Below are positions 10,107 through 21,200 of a DNA stretch of 64,000 bases, in pieces. Positions within the stretch are counted from its first letter, which is position 1. Each line of letters opens with the position of its first letter. Source of the DNA: Picocystis sp. L7 (taxonomy: Eukaryota > Chlorophyta > Picocystophyceae > Picocystales > Picocystaceae). The notes under the pieces are model-generated. The model did not search any database. It saw nothing but the letters and a program-made list of their open reading frames with translations, and was not told the DNA's origin. Where the stretch lies: the NCBI GenBank assembly GCA_020975725.1, contig QXJR01000010.1, positions 329,501-393,500 on the forward strand, in the 5' to 3' direction. A program made the position numbers and the translations under genes.

Positions 10107-10510
10107 CACACCCATACCACGCGAGGCGCGTTTGGTCGGGTGTTGGACACGTCGGGATGTTTCCACCGTCCGTGGGTGACCCTTGGCCCTTTGGGTTGGT
10201 CCCACGCGAAACCCATCCGTGTTCCTTTCGGAGCTGTGGGAAGGCATGGATCCACACCTGTTCCACCCCTCCTCCACACCCACGCTCCTTCCCCTCTTGG
10301 TTCCTCGCGTCCGTTCCACACGCAAGCGCACCCACCTCCACGTGATGGACCGGATCGTGTTCTCACCACCAATCCAAGCCAACACCAACATCATGGCATG
10401 GTCTTGGTCTTGGTCTTGGTTCCTCTTTCATCTCCATCCGAGAAGATTCTCCCCATGGCGGGGACGAGGAGGCACGGTTGGGGAAGGTCCTGGCATGGGA
10501 AAACGAGGGG
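10107..10510 (+). repeat. Promoter-proximal ~400-bp repeat, copy 2
   Basis: This is the second copy of 216-616, same orientation and ~97% identical, with a 3-bp CTC insertion. It ends at the same GAAAACGAGGGG boundary, 81 bp upstream of the GILT ATG. Both copies therefore sit the same distance upstream of unrelated plus-strand secretory-pathway genes. Confidence 0.9.
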
Positions 10511-10591
10511 GATTCCTCAGTTGTGAACCTGGGTTGTGAATTTCGGTGGACCACTTCCGAAACGAAAGCGTCGCCGACGTCTAAAGGAGCG

Positions 10592-11278
10592 ATGTGGCGC
10601 GTCGCGAGCGTGCTTTGTGCAGTTTTGGCGTGGACAGCGGCTGCTTCGAAGGACTACCTGGTCCATGTGTCCCTCTACTACGAGTCTCTTTGTCCGTTCT
10701 GCCGCGCGTTCCTCAACGATACCCTATTTCCGCTCCACCAAGGACCGATCGGAAAGCTCATGCACGTGGACCTCGTGCCTTACGGAAACGTGTACGAAGT
10801 ACGTGGCGAATGGATGTGCCAGCACGGCCCGATAGAGTGTCAGCTGAACACGTTGGAAGCCTGCGCACTCGAAGAAGCCGGACCCCAAGAAGCATTCGCT
10901 TTCGTGACGTGCATCGAACGAAACGCCTTCGAGTTCGAGGAAAAGATCCAAGCCTGTGCCACCGATGCTGGCATGGAATCCCTCGTGGACTCCATCCAGA
11001 AGTGTGCCGACGGGAAGAAGGGGAAGAAGCTCTTCGAAGAGATGGGAAAGAAAACACAAGCTCTACGACCTCCACACCAATATGTGCCTTGGGTGACAGT
11101 GAACGATGTCCCCTTGGAAGCGGACTATAGCAACCTGAAAACCTTCGTGTGTGCTGCATACTCAGCCGGACCCAAGCCAGATGCTTGCTTTGAAACACAA
11201 AAGAGCGATTCTGTGCAGAAAGGCTCACCTGGATTCTTGCTGCGGGGTTCGACCATGTCAAAGATAGATGTCCAGTGA
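10592..11278 (+). CDS. GILT-family thiol reductase (IFI30-like)
   Basis: The 228-aa secreted or lysosomal thiol reductase lowers disulfides at acidic pH in GILT family members. A signal peptide covers residues 1-19 (MWRVASVLCAVLAWTAAAS). The CPFC redox site is at about 34-37. The GILT signature CQHGPIECQLN, with a following Cys, is at about 75-90. The PPHQYVPWVTVND block near the C-terminus is typical of the family. The longer open frame upstream (from 10478) runs into the repeat, so I start at 10592, directly before the signal peptide. The length fits the family. Confidence 0.92.
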   Translation: MWRVASVLCAVLAWTAAASKDYLVHVSLYYESLCPFCRAFLNDTLFPLHQGPIGKLMHVDLVPYGNVYEVRGEWMCQHGPIECQLNTLEACALEEAGPQEAFAFVTCIERNAFEFEEKIQACATDAGMESLVDSIQKCADGKKGKKLFEEMGKKTQALRPPHQYVPWVTVNDVPLEADYSNLKTFVCAAYSAGPKPDACFETQKSDSVQKGSPGFLLRGSTMSKIDVQ

Positions 11279-12341
11279 AATAGACTGGAAAGAAAGTTTC
11301 AGGCCTCCTGGTGGGGCGCATTCCTTGTCAGGTTGTACGTGTACAGTAAACAGAATTAAATGAAGTCATGCATCTCTTGGAGTTGACAGCGTCATACGAT
11401 GAAGACTTGCCCTTTGGACCGCAGCAGGGATGCTAGAAGGATCCCTGGTTGTGCTCCAAGGCATCAAGAAGGATTGTAATGGAAGCCGGAACTCGGATGA
11501 CTCACAATTTTTTCTTTCTTTTTTATGTTGCTTGCACCCCGTTGATCCACCCGTCTTGCACTGTTACGCTGGTGAGTGTGTGTGGACTCCCTGCATACGA
11601 TTGGCATCCTTTGTTCCTAGTGCCACCACCCACACGTCTATGCATAAAACGTCAGTTCTGCTAGTTTCGAATCACGGTTGTGTTCAGCGTGGGCCGAGTT
11701 AGTGGGAGCAGAAACTAGTCAATAATTGTCAAGGAGGGTGTTAAGTCATAAAGGACAAATCAAGCTACTGGAAAGGGTTCTAGCCGGTGCGCACCACATC
11801 ACAATGGTATAGTGGGTCAGTCCTGATGCAGTACTTTTCTCTTTAATTGCACAAAAGTGTAATGGATGATTTGTGTGCTGCACCGCCTTCTTTGGTTGGA
11901 GGCACATGGAACCCTGGAACCGAGGGCAACCTCTGAGGGAGGCGGCTCTGCGCGGATGGCGGATGCAACCGGTTGGGTGTTTACACATGAGAGGGAAAAC
12001 CACAATCCCGCTCCCGAAGGAAAAATCGGTTATCCACACAATTATTGCACTATTTTCACACTCATCAGAAGTTCATGCAAGTGCAACCATTTCATGAAAT
12101 AGCACGAGAAAGAAGGACACAACAGCAAAAAGAGGTGGAGGGTATTGCATTAACTTCCGGTGACAATAACTTTATGGCCATTCGCCACGCACGCTTTGTT
12201 TGGGGAAGGGTGGATGCACCAGCGAGGCATGGATCGAAGTGATACACACACTATTCTGCAGGGTACAGCACATCAAAAGCAAAAAAAAGGAGGGCATCCA
12301 CACTCACCACACACTCGATAGCCAATATGGTCTGTGGGTGA
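11279..12341. other. 1-kb intergenic region between convergent GILT and VTC4 genes
   Basis: No gene is recognised. It is AT-richer than its neighbours. A TGGTATAGTGGGTCAG string near 11814 resembles a tRNA A box but has no B box or acceptor stem downstream. Short open frames here have no recognisable family. Confidence 0.5.
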
Positions 12342-14528
12342 CTAGGTACTCCTAATCTGGAACATTGTCATGATCATGATAGCTGACAGGGCAACAGCCA
12401 GGGTGCCTGCTAGGACCAGAGGCCCTCTCCTATCGTCATAGTTACCATCCTCCCTCCTTCGAATCTTCTCAGCCCGCCAATGGAACGTGTACATGGCATA
12501 AACACAGAAAAAGATAGAAATAGGTAAAAGGCAAAGAGCAACAATGTCTATCATTCTAGAGCTAGCTTCGTCTGCGTCACTTTGACTGGCCAATGCAACA
12601 AGGGCTGAGGATATAGACCCAATGGTGACTGCCATGTGAAGCCACGACAGGAATGTTCTTTCATTGGCAAAGAATGTTTTGGGCTCAACCCTCATGGGTA
12701 CCTTCCGAGGCAGAGGCTTTTCTGGACCGCCAGCGCCAAAAATGTTGCAGCAACCCCTGCGTCGCCTGCCACCATGAGGTACATACGTTCCTCCTGTGTT
12801 TGCCAAGTCAGTTTGAGGGTCCTCTGAAAGGAGTGGATGTGTCAACTCCGTGGAGGAAGGCGGTAGCTTATTCACTACGGCATTGTAAAAGCTCTTCAGC
12901 ACCCCGCCATTGTGATTGCCGTGCTCGATTGCTGCACTTGATATTTCTGGGGCAATGTCAGCAGCTTCTTTCACTTCATTTGGGGGACTTTTGAGCTTTG
13001 GATCCTCAGGCGCAGAAGCGAGAATTGACTCGCGCAGGCTCAAGTCATCCATCCAGTAGGGCACAGATTGAACAAGATCGGGTAGAAGGGTAGCACATCC
13101 GTGAATGAACTTGGAAAATTTGTGCACCTCAAAAGCCATTCCACTGTTGAGGAGCTCCTGCACCCAGATGGGAGCATCTTGCCCTTCCTTCAGCGAAAGT
13201 TTCACCTCTAAGATTGCATGGGGAAAGTGCGTAATTTCATCCCTCATGACTGAAACCTTAGGATCCCTGCACCAACGGTCCGTAACACGACCAGCATATC
13301 CACAATTCTCGCTCACCATGGTCAGATTCGTATCCAAGCTTATTCTCACAGTTGCATCAAAGGGGATCTGAAATGCAGTGCGCATGTACTGTGTGCGAAG
13401 GGTAGGACCCAGTTGCTTGGAGTCAATCTGCTGTCTCACTTCTGAGAAAAGCTGCCTCATGTTGTCAATATCCTCTTCCTTCTTCCCGGCATTGCGCATG
13501 GCTTCAGCATGATCATCCAGGCCATACTGGCCTATGAGGAAGGGCACCACCTGCGACTCATCCAAAGTGAAGCGTTCCTTCACACTTGCCTCACCTGTCC
13601 AAGAGTCCCGGTGCGTTTTCCTCTCCACAAATACAGTCTTTGGTGCACTTGAACCGTACCATCTAAACCTCACCGCAATGGCTCCTGGCCTCTTGTCGAT
13701 GCGTCCATGATAAAGTTCCAACCTGGAATTGTCCAGGTAAACACTGTTCACGAGCTGAGCATCCATCCCATCACCTCCTTTCCAGGCTTGGAAGACAGGT
13801 AGGTGCTGCAAGACAATGTGTTTTACAGCGGATACGTCTTCGGCTCTCACCCAGTATTTCCTGGTCGTTCTCACAAAGTCTTGTTTCGCATCCGTGTTTT
13901 CCACCCCGCTTTCGTCGTTTCTGAGTTTGGAGTGAATACGGCTTAGATCCACGAAAATGTTACTGTAATTGCTGCTGATCCAATCGGAGTGGTGCACTCT
14001 TGACATATAGAACTGCCTGCAAGGAGTTGCGGGTAGCAACTTATCGTGTTTCTTGAGGATCTTCGACAGTGCGGTGTAGTTCACATTCACGAACTTTTCC
14101 ACTGCTAGGAACTCTTCCCCCAGCGCCGTGGCTTCCGTCGCGAGCTTTTCTGCTTTGCCTTTTTCCTTTCCGTTCTCTTCCCACGCGTCGATGGCTCCTT
14201 TGAGCTTATTCAGACGTTCGACGAGGTTGCCGAGGGTGCTTTCCACGAAAGCCTGTACCCGCGAGATTTCACCGTCTACTTCTCGGAAGAAGTCGTTTTC
14301 GGTGATGTTCCTTCCTTCGAAGTACGCCGATGGCGACTGGCTGTATCCTCCGGTGGGATTGTCGGTGAACGTGAGCGAAGTGACGGGATGCCTGTTCCCA
14401 GCCACGGTACCACCGGCCACTTCGGCGAGCATCTTGAGCATCGTCTTGAGCTTCCGATAATCGACATACCGTCCTCGATACACCTCGTTCTCCTCCTCCT
14501 GCTTCTCCAGGTACCTCCCGAACTTCAT
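12342..14528 (-). CDS. VTC4: VTC4-type polyphosphate polymerase (SPX-VTC-DUF202)
   Basis: The 728-aa catalytic subunit of the vacuolar transporter chaperone makes polyphosphate from ATP and moves it into acidocalcisomes or vacuoles. The ATG at 14528 starts the SPX domain exactly (MKFGRYLEKQEEENEVYRGR); the frame upstream is GC-rich leader. SPX covers about 1-170, with KILKKHDKLLP, the inositol-pyrophosphate-binding Lys cluster. The TTM-type polymerase tunnel covers about 210-520 (SVYLDNSRLELYHGRI, VRFRWYG, VFVERKTHRDSWTGE). A DUF202 membrane domain with three helices covers about 600-725 (PKTFFANERTFLSWLHMAV). VTC proteins occur in algae but not in land plants. Activity is expected to follow InsP/phosphate status through SPX. 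Confidence 0.95.
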   Translation of the reverse strand: MKFGRYLEKQEEENEVYRGRYVDYRKLKTMLKMLAEVAGGTVAGNRHPVTSLTFTDNPTGGYSQSPSAYFEGRNITENDFFREVDGEISRVQAFVESTLGNLVERLNKLKGAIDAWEENGKEKGKAEKLATEATALGEEFLAVEKFVNVNYTALSKILKKHDKLLPATPCRQFYMSRVHHSDWISSNYSNIFVDLSRIHSKLRNDESGVENTDAKQDFVRTTRKYWVRAEDVSAVKHIVLQHLPVFQAWKGGDGMDAQLVNSVYLDNSRLELYHGRIDKRPGAIAVRFRWYGSSAPKTVFVERKTHRDSWTGEASVKERFTLDESQVVPFLIGQYGLDDHAEAMRNAGKKEEDIDNMRQLFSEVRQQIDSKQLGPTLRTQYMRTAFQIPFDATVRISLDTNLTMVSENCGYAGRVTDRWCRDPKVSVMRDEITHFPHAILEVKLSLKEGQDAPIWVQELLNSGMAFEVHKFSKFIHGCATLLPDLVQSVPYWMDDLSLRESILASAPEDPKLKSPPNEVKEAADIAPEISSAAIEHGNHNGGVLKSFYNAVVNKLPPSSTELTHPLLSEDPQTDLANTGGTYVPHGGRRRRGCCNIFGAGGPEKPLPRKVPMRVEPKTFFANERTFLSWLHMAVTIGSISSALVALASQSDADEASSRMIDIVALCLLPISIFFCVYAMYTFHWRAEKIRRREDGNYDDRRGPLVLAGTLAVALSAIMIMTMFQIRST

Positions 14529-15249
14529 CGCGCTTTCCCGCGCGCCGCCACCACGAAGCAGCGCCTGTGCGCACCACGTTCGTGCTTTCTGAAAGCACGA
14601 AAGGAACGGTCCTGCCTCCACCCTACTGGCGAGGACACAACCGAACTTGTTTCCTTTCAGAAGGGGGGATGGGGTCCGATCGAAGCGGAGGGGTTGAAAG
14701 GGGGATCGGGGAGTGGTGCGGGTCTCGTTTCGGATCTCCGAAGCGGAAGGGAGTCCGGCGTACACCGCCGAGGATCGCGGAGGAGGATGGAGGATTCCGG
14801 ATCGGTGGAGGCGTCCTCGACGGGCGAAGGCAGGGACGTAGGGTTTCGGGACCCTCGAACGCTCCCGTTCCCTTCGAGGAAAGCGCCCCCTTTTTCCGAC
14901 AAAACGTGGGAAAGATCGACGTCGTCCTCGTCGGGACACGCACCCACCCGCCACGTGCCCTCGCCTTCCGTCGTTTCCTTTCGGGGTATATTCCCTTCCT
15001 CATCGAGGTGGGGCGCGCATCCGATCCAGCTGTGTGGAAGATACCCTCGTTCTCCACCCCACGATCTACCGGTGGATGCAGGAGATCCCCTCGCCCCAGA
15101 CCACGGAGGCCTCCCCCCTTCGCCCCCACCTCGATCCTTCCGAGAACACGTGGACGGGGGGAACGAAGGAACCGTACCGCAGGATGGCGGGAAAGGGAGA
15201 ATCTTCTCGACAAGAGGCGGTAGGCGGCATGCGCATCCGCGATGCGCAT
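14529..15249. other. GC-rich intergenic region upstream of VTC4
   Basis: No gene is recognised. This is the shared space between the VTC4 promoter and the end of the amidohydrolase, both on the minus strand. Long open frames on both strands are explained by high GC. Confidence 0.5.
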
Positions 15250-17348
15250 TCAGCAGCCGTGAACGCATCGACCGGAGACGTAGGTGTGCAGCACGAGCGG
15301 ACGTGCACCGCCAGACGCCATGGCCAGCAGGTCCGAGCTCAGAACCACCAGGTCCGCCCAACGACCGACCTGAAGGACGCCCAAGTCGTGACCACGCGTG
15401 GCCGCCACGGCCGCGTCGCGCGTGCTGGCCAAAAGAGCTTCCGAAACCGACAGCGATTCCTCCGGAACCCAGGTCGTGCCGGTGGTGTTGCGAAACACGG
15501 AAGCGACGATGGCGGAAATCGGATCGGAGCGAACCACGGGCCAATCCGAACCCAACGCCAAACGAACGCCGTGACGCAACAAGGTCCGATAGGCGAACGA
15601 ATGAGCCGCGCCTGAACGCCTGGATCCTAAACGCGCCTCCAACAGAGGAACGTCCGATTCCATGTGCAAGGGCTGGATCGATGCGATGGCACCAGATCTT
15701 GCCAACGTGCGTGCAACCCCCTCCCCTCCCAAGTGCTGTACATGCTCCACTCGGTGCTGAGGACGTGAGCCCGTGCCCGCGGACGAGGATGAACCGCCTC
15801 CTGCGAAAACGGAAGAAACCTCCAGATTGGCACGATCGCCGATCGCGTGTACTGCCACGCTCAATCCCTGGGATGAGGAAGCTGCAAACAGGACTTCAAG
15901 TCTGTCCCTCGCAATCAGTTGCTCTCCTGATTCTTCCGGCCTATCGTCGTATGCTTCCTGCATGAGAGCTGTGCGGGAGCCCAAGCTCCCGTCGTAGAAC
16001 TCCTTCAATCCACCCCAGGATAAGAAACCACCCGGGTGTTGAAATCCCTTCGCTTGTACAAAATCTGCCAGATCTTTCCAGGTGCCCAACGGCAGATAGG
16101 CATGAATGCGCAGCGGAAGCCTGCCAGAGTCTGCCAGCGGCAAGTACAGCTCCCGAAAATCATTCCATGCAGGATTGCTCTGTTCCCATGGACCCAGTGC
16201 GATGCGACCCATGTCATGGACACAGGTCACCCCATGTGCAAGGAGGTATCTAGCAGCGCGATCCAAAGCAAGTTCCCGTGCTTCAACGGAGGGTGTGGGA
16301 ATGTGGGACGCCACCAATGCCAGTGCATATTCATAGAGCAAACCGTTGAGAACACCCGTGTCGGGTTCACGACCGAGGCGGCCGGAGGGGGGGTCCTTGC
16401 TCTCCTCCGTGACCTGTGCTTCCCTCAACGCCTGGTAATTGGCGAGGCCTGCATGCATATCGTGCCTCAACAGAAGAATGGGATGATCGGGCGTGACATC
16501 CTCCAGCCATCCAGCACTGGGCCATTCCCCACCCCAATCATGTTCATCCCATCCAAACCCCATCACCCACTCTCCCTTTCCCACCCGTGCTACCCCCTCC
16601 TTGACTCTTTCTACAAACTCTTCTCTACTGCCAACGTGACTTAGGTCGATGCTGTGCAGGGCGAATCCTCCTGTGATCAGATGTACGTGCGAATCATGGA
16701 AGCCAGGATAGGCATATTTGCCATCCAAGGATACTACTTCCACGTCTTCCTCGATCTGCGCAAGCACTTCCTCGGTCTCACCCAGGGCCATCACCCTCCC
16801 TTCTTCCGACACTAGCATGGCCGACACCCACGGCAGCTAGGGGGATCGAGTGCGGTGGCAAATGGCACATACGTCAGCGTCGGCAATCGAACGACGCTTT
16901 GCTCGTCCTGGCGGCCTCGAATTGTATTGTCTGACTGTTGCAACACTCCGACGCTGGCTCAAGTCGATCCTGTTGAGCCCGCCATAAAAATGCAGCATTC
17001 GTTCTGCGAAGCTAACTAAGAGGCAGGAAACCCTTCCAGTCCTGTTCTACTCAAGGCTTCGCACGCATCCGTGTTTCGTCCGCCGTTTGATCCCCATTCG
17101 TTTCGTTTCGGCCGTTTCGCACGCACCTCTTCCCGTCCTGTCCACAGGTTCCCACGCACGAACGCCACCGCCGCTTGGTTTGCGTTGCGCCGCCGTTCCT
17201 GTCGTTGGGTGCCGTATCCCATCGGACACGCGTTCTTTCCGCTTCCTCTCTCGTGGTTCCACGGATCGGGCGCCCAGAGGGCCACCAGGACAGCCACGAG
17301 ACACGCCAGGAGGGACGCGATCGCGCAGGAACGCTTCGTGACGTCCAT
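15250..17348 (-). CDS. LAF3-like membrane-anchored amidohydrolase (amidohydrolase_3/YtcJ family), two exons
   Basis: The 602-aa protein is encoded by exon 1 at 17348-17127 (74 codons) and exon 2 at 16836-15250, joined across a 290-nt intron. The donor is GTGCGT, the branch point gCTGACg lies ~37 nt before the acceptor, and the acceptor is CCCCCTAG. Exon 1 encodes a signal-anchor (IASLLACLVAVLVALW) and AAVAFVRGNLWTGREE. Exon 2 continues LPWVSAMLVSEEGRVMALG. This reconstructs the family N-terminus (the NGxIxT...PW..A..V.GGRI pattern). The metal site HDSHVHL, later GLKEFYDGSLGSRTA, VAVHAIGDRAN and LALGSDWPV are all present. The substrate is unknown; these enzymes hydrolyse C-N bonds. Plant LAF3, a phytochrome A signalling factor, has the same N-anchor plus YtcJ layout. 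Confidence 0.86.
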
Positions 17349-17442
17349 GTTTGCGCTCGGACGACGTGTTCATGGCCACGTCTCTTCGCCTCCACCTTCG
17401 TCTGGGACGTCTCCTTCGGGTTCGTTCCCTTGGGGATCCCTT

Positions 17443-17470
17443 TCGAACCCAGGATCGATCCTGGGTTCGA
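17443..17470. promoter_or_regulatory. 28-bp perfect palindrome between divergent genes
   Basis: The half-site TCGAACCCAGGATC is followed directly by its exact reverse complement, with no spacer. It lies 95 bp upstream of the amidohydrolase ATG and next to the 147-bp array. The same core CCTGGGTTCGA or CCCGGGTTCGAA recurs upstream of CotH (~4690). Its function as a dimeric factor site is inference. Confidence 0.75.
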
Positions 17471-17501
17471 CCCCGACTGAATCGGAGGGGTTGCACCCCA
17501 T

Positions 17502-18240
17502 CCCTCCGAGGCCGGTTTCGGAAGGGAGGACGGGACGGTATTCGATCCGGTTTCGTGTCCCATTCGATCCGACACCGCGTCCCTTTCTTCGTTCGAAACA
17601 GACCCGCAGGAACCCTTCCCGATCGGGAAAATCCCCTCCAAGTTCCCTCCCTCCGAGGCCGGTTTCGGAAGGGAGGACGGGACGGTATTCGATCCGGTTT
17701 CGTGTCCCATTCGATCCGACACCGCGTCCCTTTCTTCGTTCGAAACAGACCCGCAGGAACCCTTCCCGATCGGGAAAATCCCCTCCAAGTTCCCTCCCTC
17801 CGAGGCCGGTTTCGGAAGGGAGGACGGGACGGTATTCGATCCGGTTTCGTGTCCCATTCGATCCGACACCGCGTCCCTTTTTTCGTTCGAAACAGACCCG
17901 CAGGAACCCTTCCCGATCGGGAAAATCCCCTCCAAGTTCCCTCCCTCCGAGGCCGGTTTCGGAAGGGAGGACGGGACGGTATTCGATCCGGTTTCGTGTC
18001 CCATTCGATCCGACACCGCGTCCCTTTCTTCGTTCGAAACAGACCCGCAGGAACCCTTCCCGATCGGGAAAATCCCCTCCAAGTTCCCTCCCTCCGAGGC
18101 CGGTTTCGGAAGGGAGGACGGGACGGTATTCGATCCGGTTTCGTGTCCCATTCGATCCGACACCGCGTCCCTTTCTTCGTTCGAAACAGACCCGCAGGAA
18201 CCCTTCCCGATCGGGAAAATCCCCTCCAAGTTCCCTCCCT
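17502..18240 (+). repeat. Minisatellite: five tandem 147-bp units
   Basis: The unit begins CCCTCCGAGGCCGGTTTCGG. Starts fall at 17502, 17649, 17796, 17943 and 18090, with a partial sixth at 18237, so the period is exactly 147 bp. Copies are almost identical; one visible change is a T-run in copy 3. The array ends ~45 bp before the ATG of the WD40/5-phosphatase gene. Because 147 is a multiple of three, every frame stays open on both strands, which produces long artefactual open frames. Confidence 0.95.
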
Positions 18241-18285
18241 CCGAGGCAGCGCGCGTCCATCGCGTCCTGATCCGCGCACCTGGCG

Positions 18286-21200
18286 ATGGCGGATTCGGCG
18301 CGCCTGGCGGAGCTTCGGGCGCGGTTTCGTCTCTCCCGGACCAAGGAAAAGGTGGAAGAGGTCCAGGTGGAAGAAGATCCGCGCGCAGCCGCACGTGCGA
18401 GGCTCGCGGAGAGGCTCCAGGCGTCGCGAGAGCGACACGCCGCGCCGGAGGGAGAGCGAAACAGCGATGGCGGATCCGACGGAGGAGCGGGAGGTGGACG
18501 AGGCGAGCTGGAGGTCGTGGAACAAGACCAGAGCTACGCAGGTGGCATGGATGGAGGCTTCATCCACTTCTTCGACGAGGACGGAGAAGTGTTCCAAGAA
18601 GAGATGGTCGCCGAAGTGTTCGGCGCACCCAAGCACCACGCTCACTTCGGAGACGAAGAAGCGCTTCCGGACGGGACGTTCGCACTGCGTCCCGACCACG
18701 CTCCCGATGCGCACTACCGACCGGACGAAGTGGGCGAACAAGGACCTCGAGGACGTGCTGGAGAAAGAGGGAACGTGGAAGAGAAGCACGTGTTAACCGT
18801 GCCCATGTCGCCACCGCCCATGTCGGTCGTGATCCGCTTCCAACCGAGGTATCCGAACGAACAAGCGCGTCCGAAGCTGCTGGCGGGGATCTCGGGATCG
18901 CTGTTTGCGTTGCCGTCGTTCTCCGGAGGATACCTGCGATGGGACGATGCGGATGGACAGTGTGGGTATCCAGCAGGATACCAACCTGATCGGATCAAGC
19001 TGCCCATGGCACCACGGGAAGACATGGACACAGCACCCTGCATCGAAGCCGCAGGACCGCCACACGTGTCCGTCGTCTCCATAGCGGTCTGTGAGATGCG
19101 TGAAATCATCGTCACTGGACACAGTGGCGGCGTGGTCTGCGTTTGGGACAACGAGGCCTTGTTCACGCCCAACAACCAAGTTCTTGAAGGGGAAGAAATG
19201 TGGGCCTGCTGCTGGGAAGCACACAACAGTCCAGTCACTGCAGTTGCTATCACACCAGCGGGAGAGGTGTGGACGGGGTCCATGAGAGGATCGATCCGCA
19301 TCTGGTCCCTGGAGTCTGCACTGCAAGGCAAAGTACCTGAAGGGTACGAGTTGAAGCGCCAAGGTAACAAATCGCCTCACAGGGAAGTACGGTTCCTTAG
19401 CGTGGCAGCCAACGGGGTAGTTTGGTCGGCTGGAATCTCCAGCATCAAGCTCTGGGATGTTCACACCAAGTCCAACACATGCAGCTTGCTGGACGAAGAA
19501 GATGGCGGTGCAGAATCAGCGGGTGGATACCCAAGAAAAAGTGCACTCAATCGCATGGCAGGAAGGATCAGTAATATTGGCAAGGGAAGCAGCAAGACGG
19601 GGTCAGGTGTTAAAATTTCCGCGATGATTTCTGGTCACGATGGTTCTATCTACTTAGGCTATGAATCTGGCATACTCGAGCACTATTCTTTCTCTGCAGA
19701 CTTGGAATTTTCGATCGAGACGGGTGCAAGTGTGCAAGCCATCGTTGTCTGTGGACCCAGGATATGGGTCGGTCTCTTGGACGGCAGAATTCTTATATGT
19801 GATCCAGATGGCACATCTGTTTGTACTTGGCAGGCGCATTATTCTCCAGTTGTGTCGCTTGCCGAGATTGGATCTCGCACAGCATCTTTGGGGCAAGATG
19901 GTTCTATAGTCCTGTGGCCTTCTGCTCATCCTCAAGGCTCGCATACTGACCCAAGGAAAATTAATTATTTGAAGGACGTGAGAAGTTCACTTAGTACTCG
20001 ACGTGTATACAATGTCCTTGGTGTGACCTGGAACGTGAATCAAACGCGCCCTGGATTGCATGCCTTCCGAAATATTCTGGGCGGGGAGAATGGGGCAGCC
20101 AGCGCTGCCTTTGTGGTGTTGGGCCTCCAAGAAATTGAAATGGGCGGTGCCTCTGTCATATCTTCAGCCGCAAAGGAAAAGATAAGGCCAGAACTGCAAG
20201 AGCAAGGAAATGCCAATGCGCAGTTTTGGGGAGAAGCAGTCTTGCGTGTCCTGAACAATATGATGCCCAATGCGTGGGTGAAAGTGGGAATGAGGCAAAT
20301 GTCTGGTTTGCTGACCTTAGTTTATGCACGACAAGAGCTTAAAAACTTTGTGGGTGAGGTGGAAACGGGAGCAGTTGCTTGTGGTGCAATGGGAGTTGGA
20401 GGAAACAAGGGTGCCTCTGCTGTACGATTTGGCGTTCACCGCAATTACATTTGCGTCCTTTCCAGCCACTTCAAAGCTCACCAAAACGAAACGCAGGGTA
20501 GAAATGAGAATTACCGGCAAATATCTCGAAAACTCACCTTCAAAAGCAGGGCCAATCGCCTCTTGGATGAAGCAGTCGAGGAAGATGTTGATTCACAAGA
20601 ACCCTACTTTGAACCGGTAGTAGGCCATGCCTTGAAGGATGCAGATGTTGTGCTTTGGATGGGGGACTTCAACTATCGACTGGACCTCCCGTACTACAAT
20701 GCCCTCAGCCTCATTGCCGAGAACAATATCAGCGAGCTTCTGGAATTTGACCAGTGTCTCAAACAGGTTCGCACTGGTGAAATTTTTGCTGACATGGACG
20801 AAGCCCCAATCACTTTTCCACCAACCTACAAGTTTGACAAGGGTATTCATGACAAGATGGCTTACGACTCTTCAGAAAAGCAAAGGATTCCATCTTGGAC
20901 AGATCGTATATTTTTTCGAGGCAGAGGTAATCCGAGACAAGGAGACGACTCAAGGTTTACCACTGCTGAATCTCTAGTTTATGAGTCTCTCCCAAACGTT
21001 GTTGACAGTGACCACAAGCCTGTGAGGTCCTTGTTACGCCTAGATCTACCCATTGTGAACGAGGAGAAGTACAGGATTGCAGCATGTCAAACGCTGGGGG
21101 TATTCAATTCAGAGCCTAACACCTGTGTGCTTGACACAGCGCTGGAGCTTGGTATTGGGGAAAACACAGTTGTTTATTTACAGAATGCTGGGAGGCAGCC

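Noticed and set aside
11810-11850. A-box-like TGGTATAGTGGGTCAG
   Set aside because: No B box or cloverleaf follows.
16836-16875. A 36-nt intron (GTATGT to CCCCCTAG) before the amidohydrolase exon 2
   Set aside because: The sequence before GTATGT is the gCTGACg branch point of a longer intron whose GTGCGT donor joins the signal-anchor exon in frame.
17047-18796. Very long overlapping open frames (up to 580 codons) on both strands through the 147-bp array
   Set aside because: The period is a multiple of three and lacks stops, so all frames stay open by construction; the translated repeats match no family.
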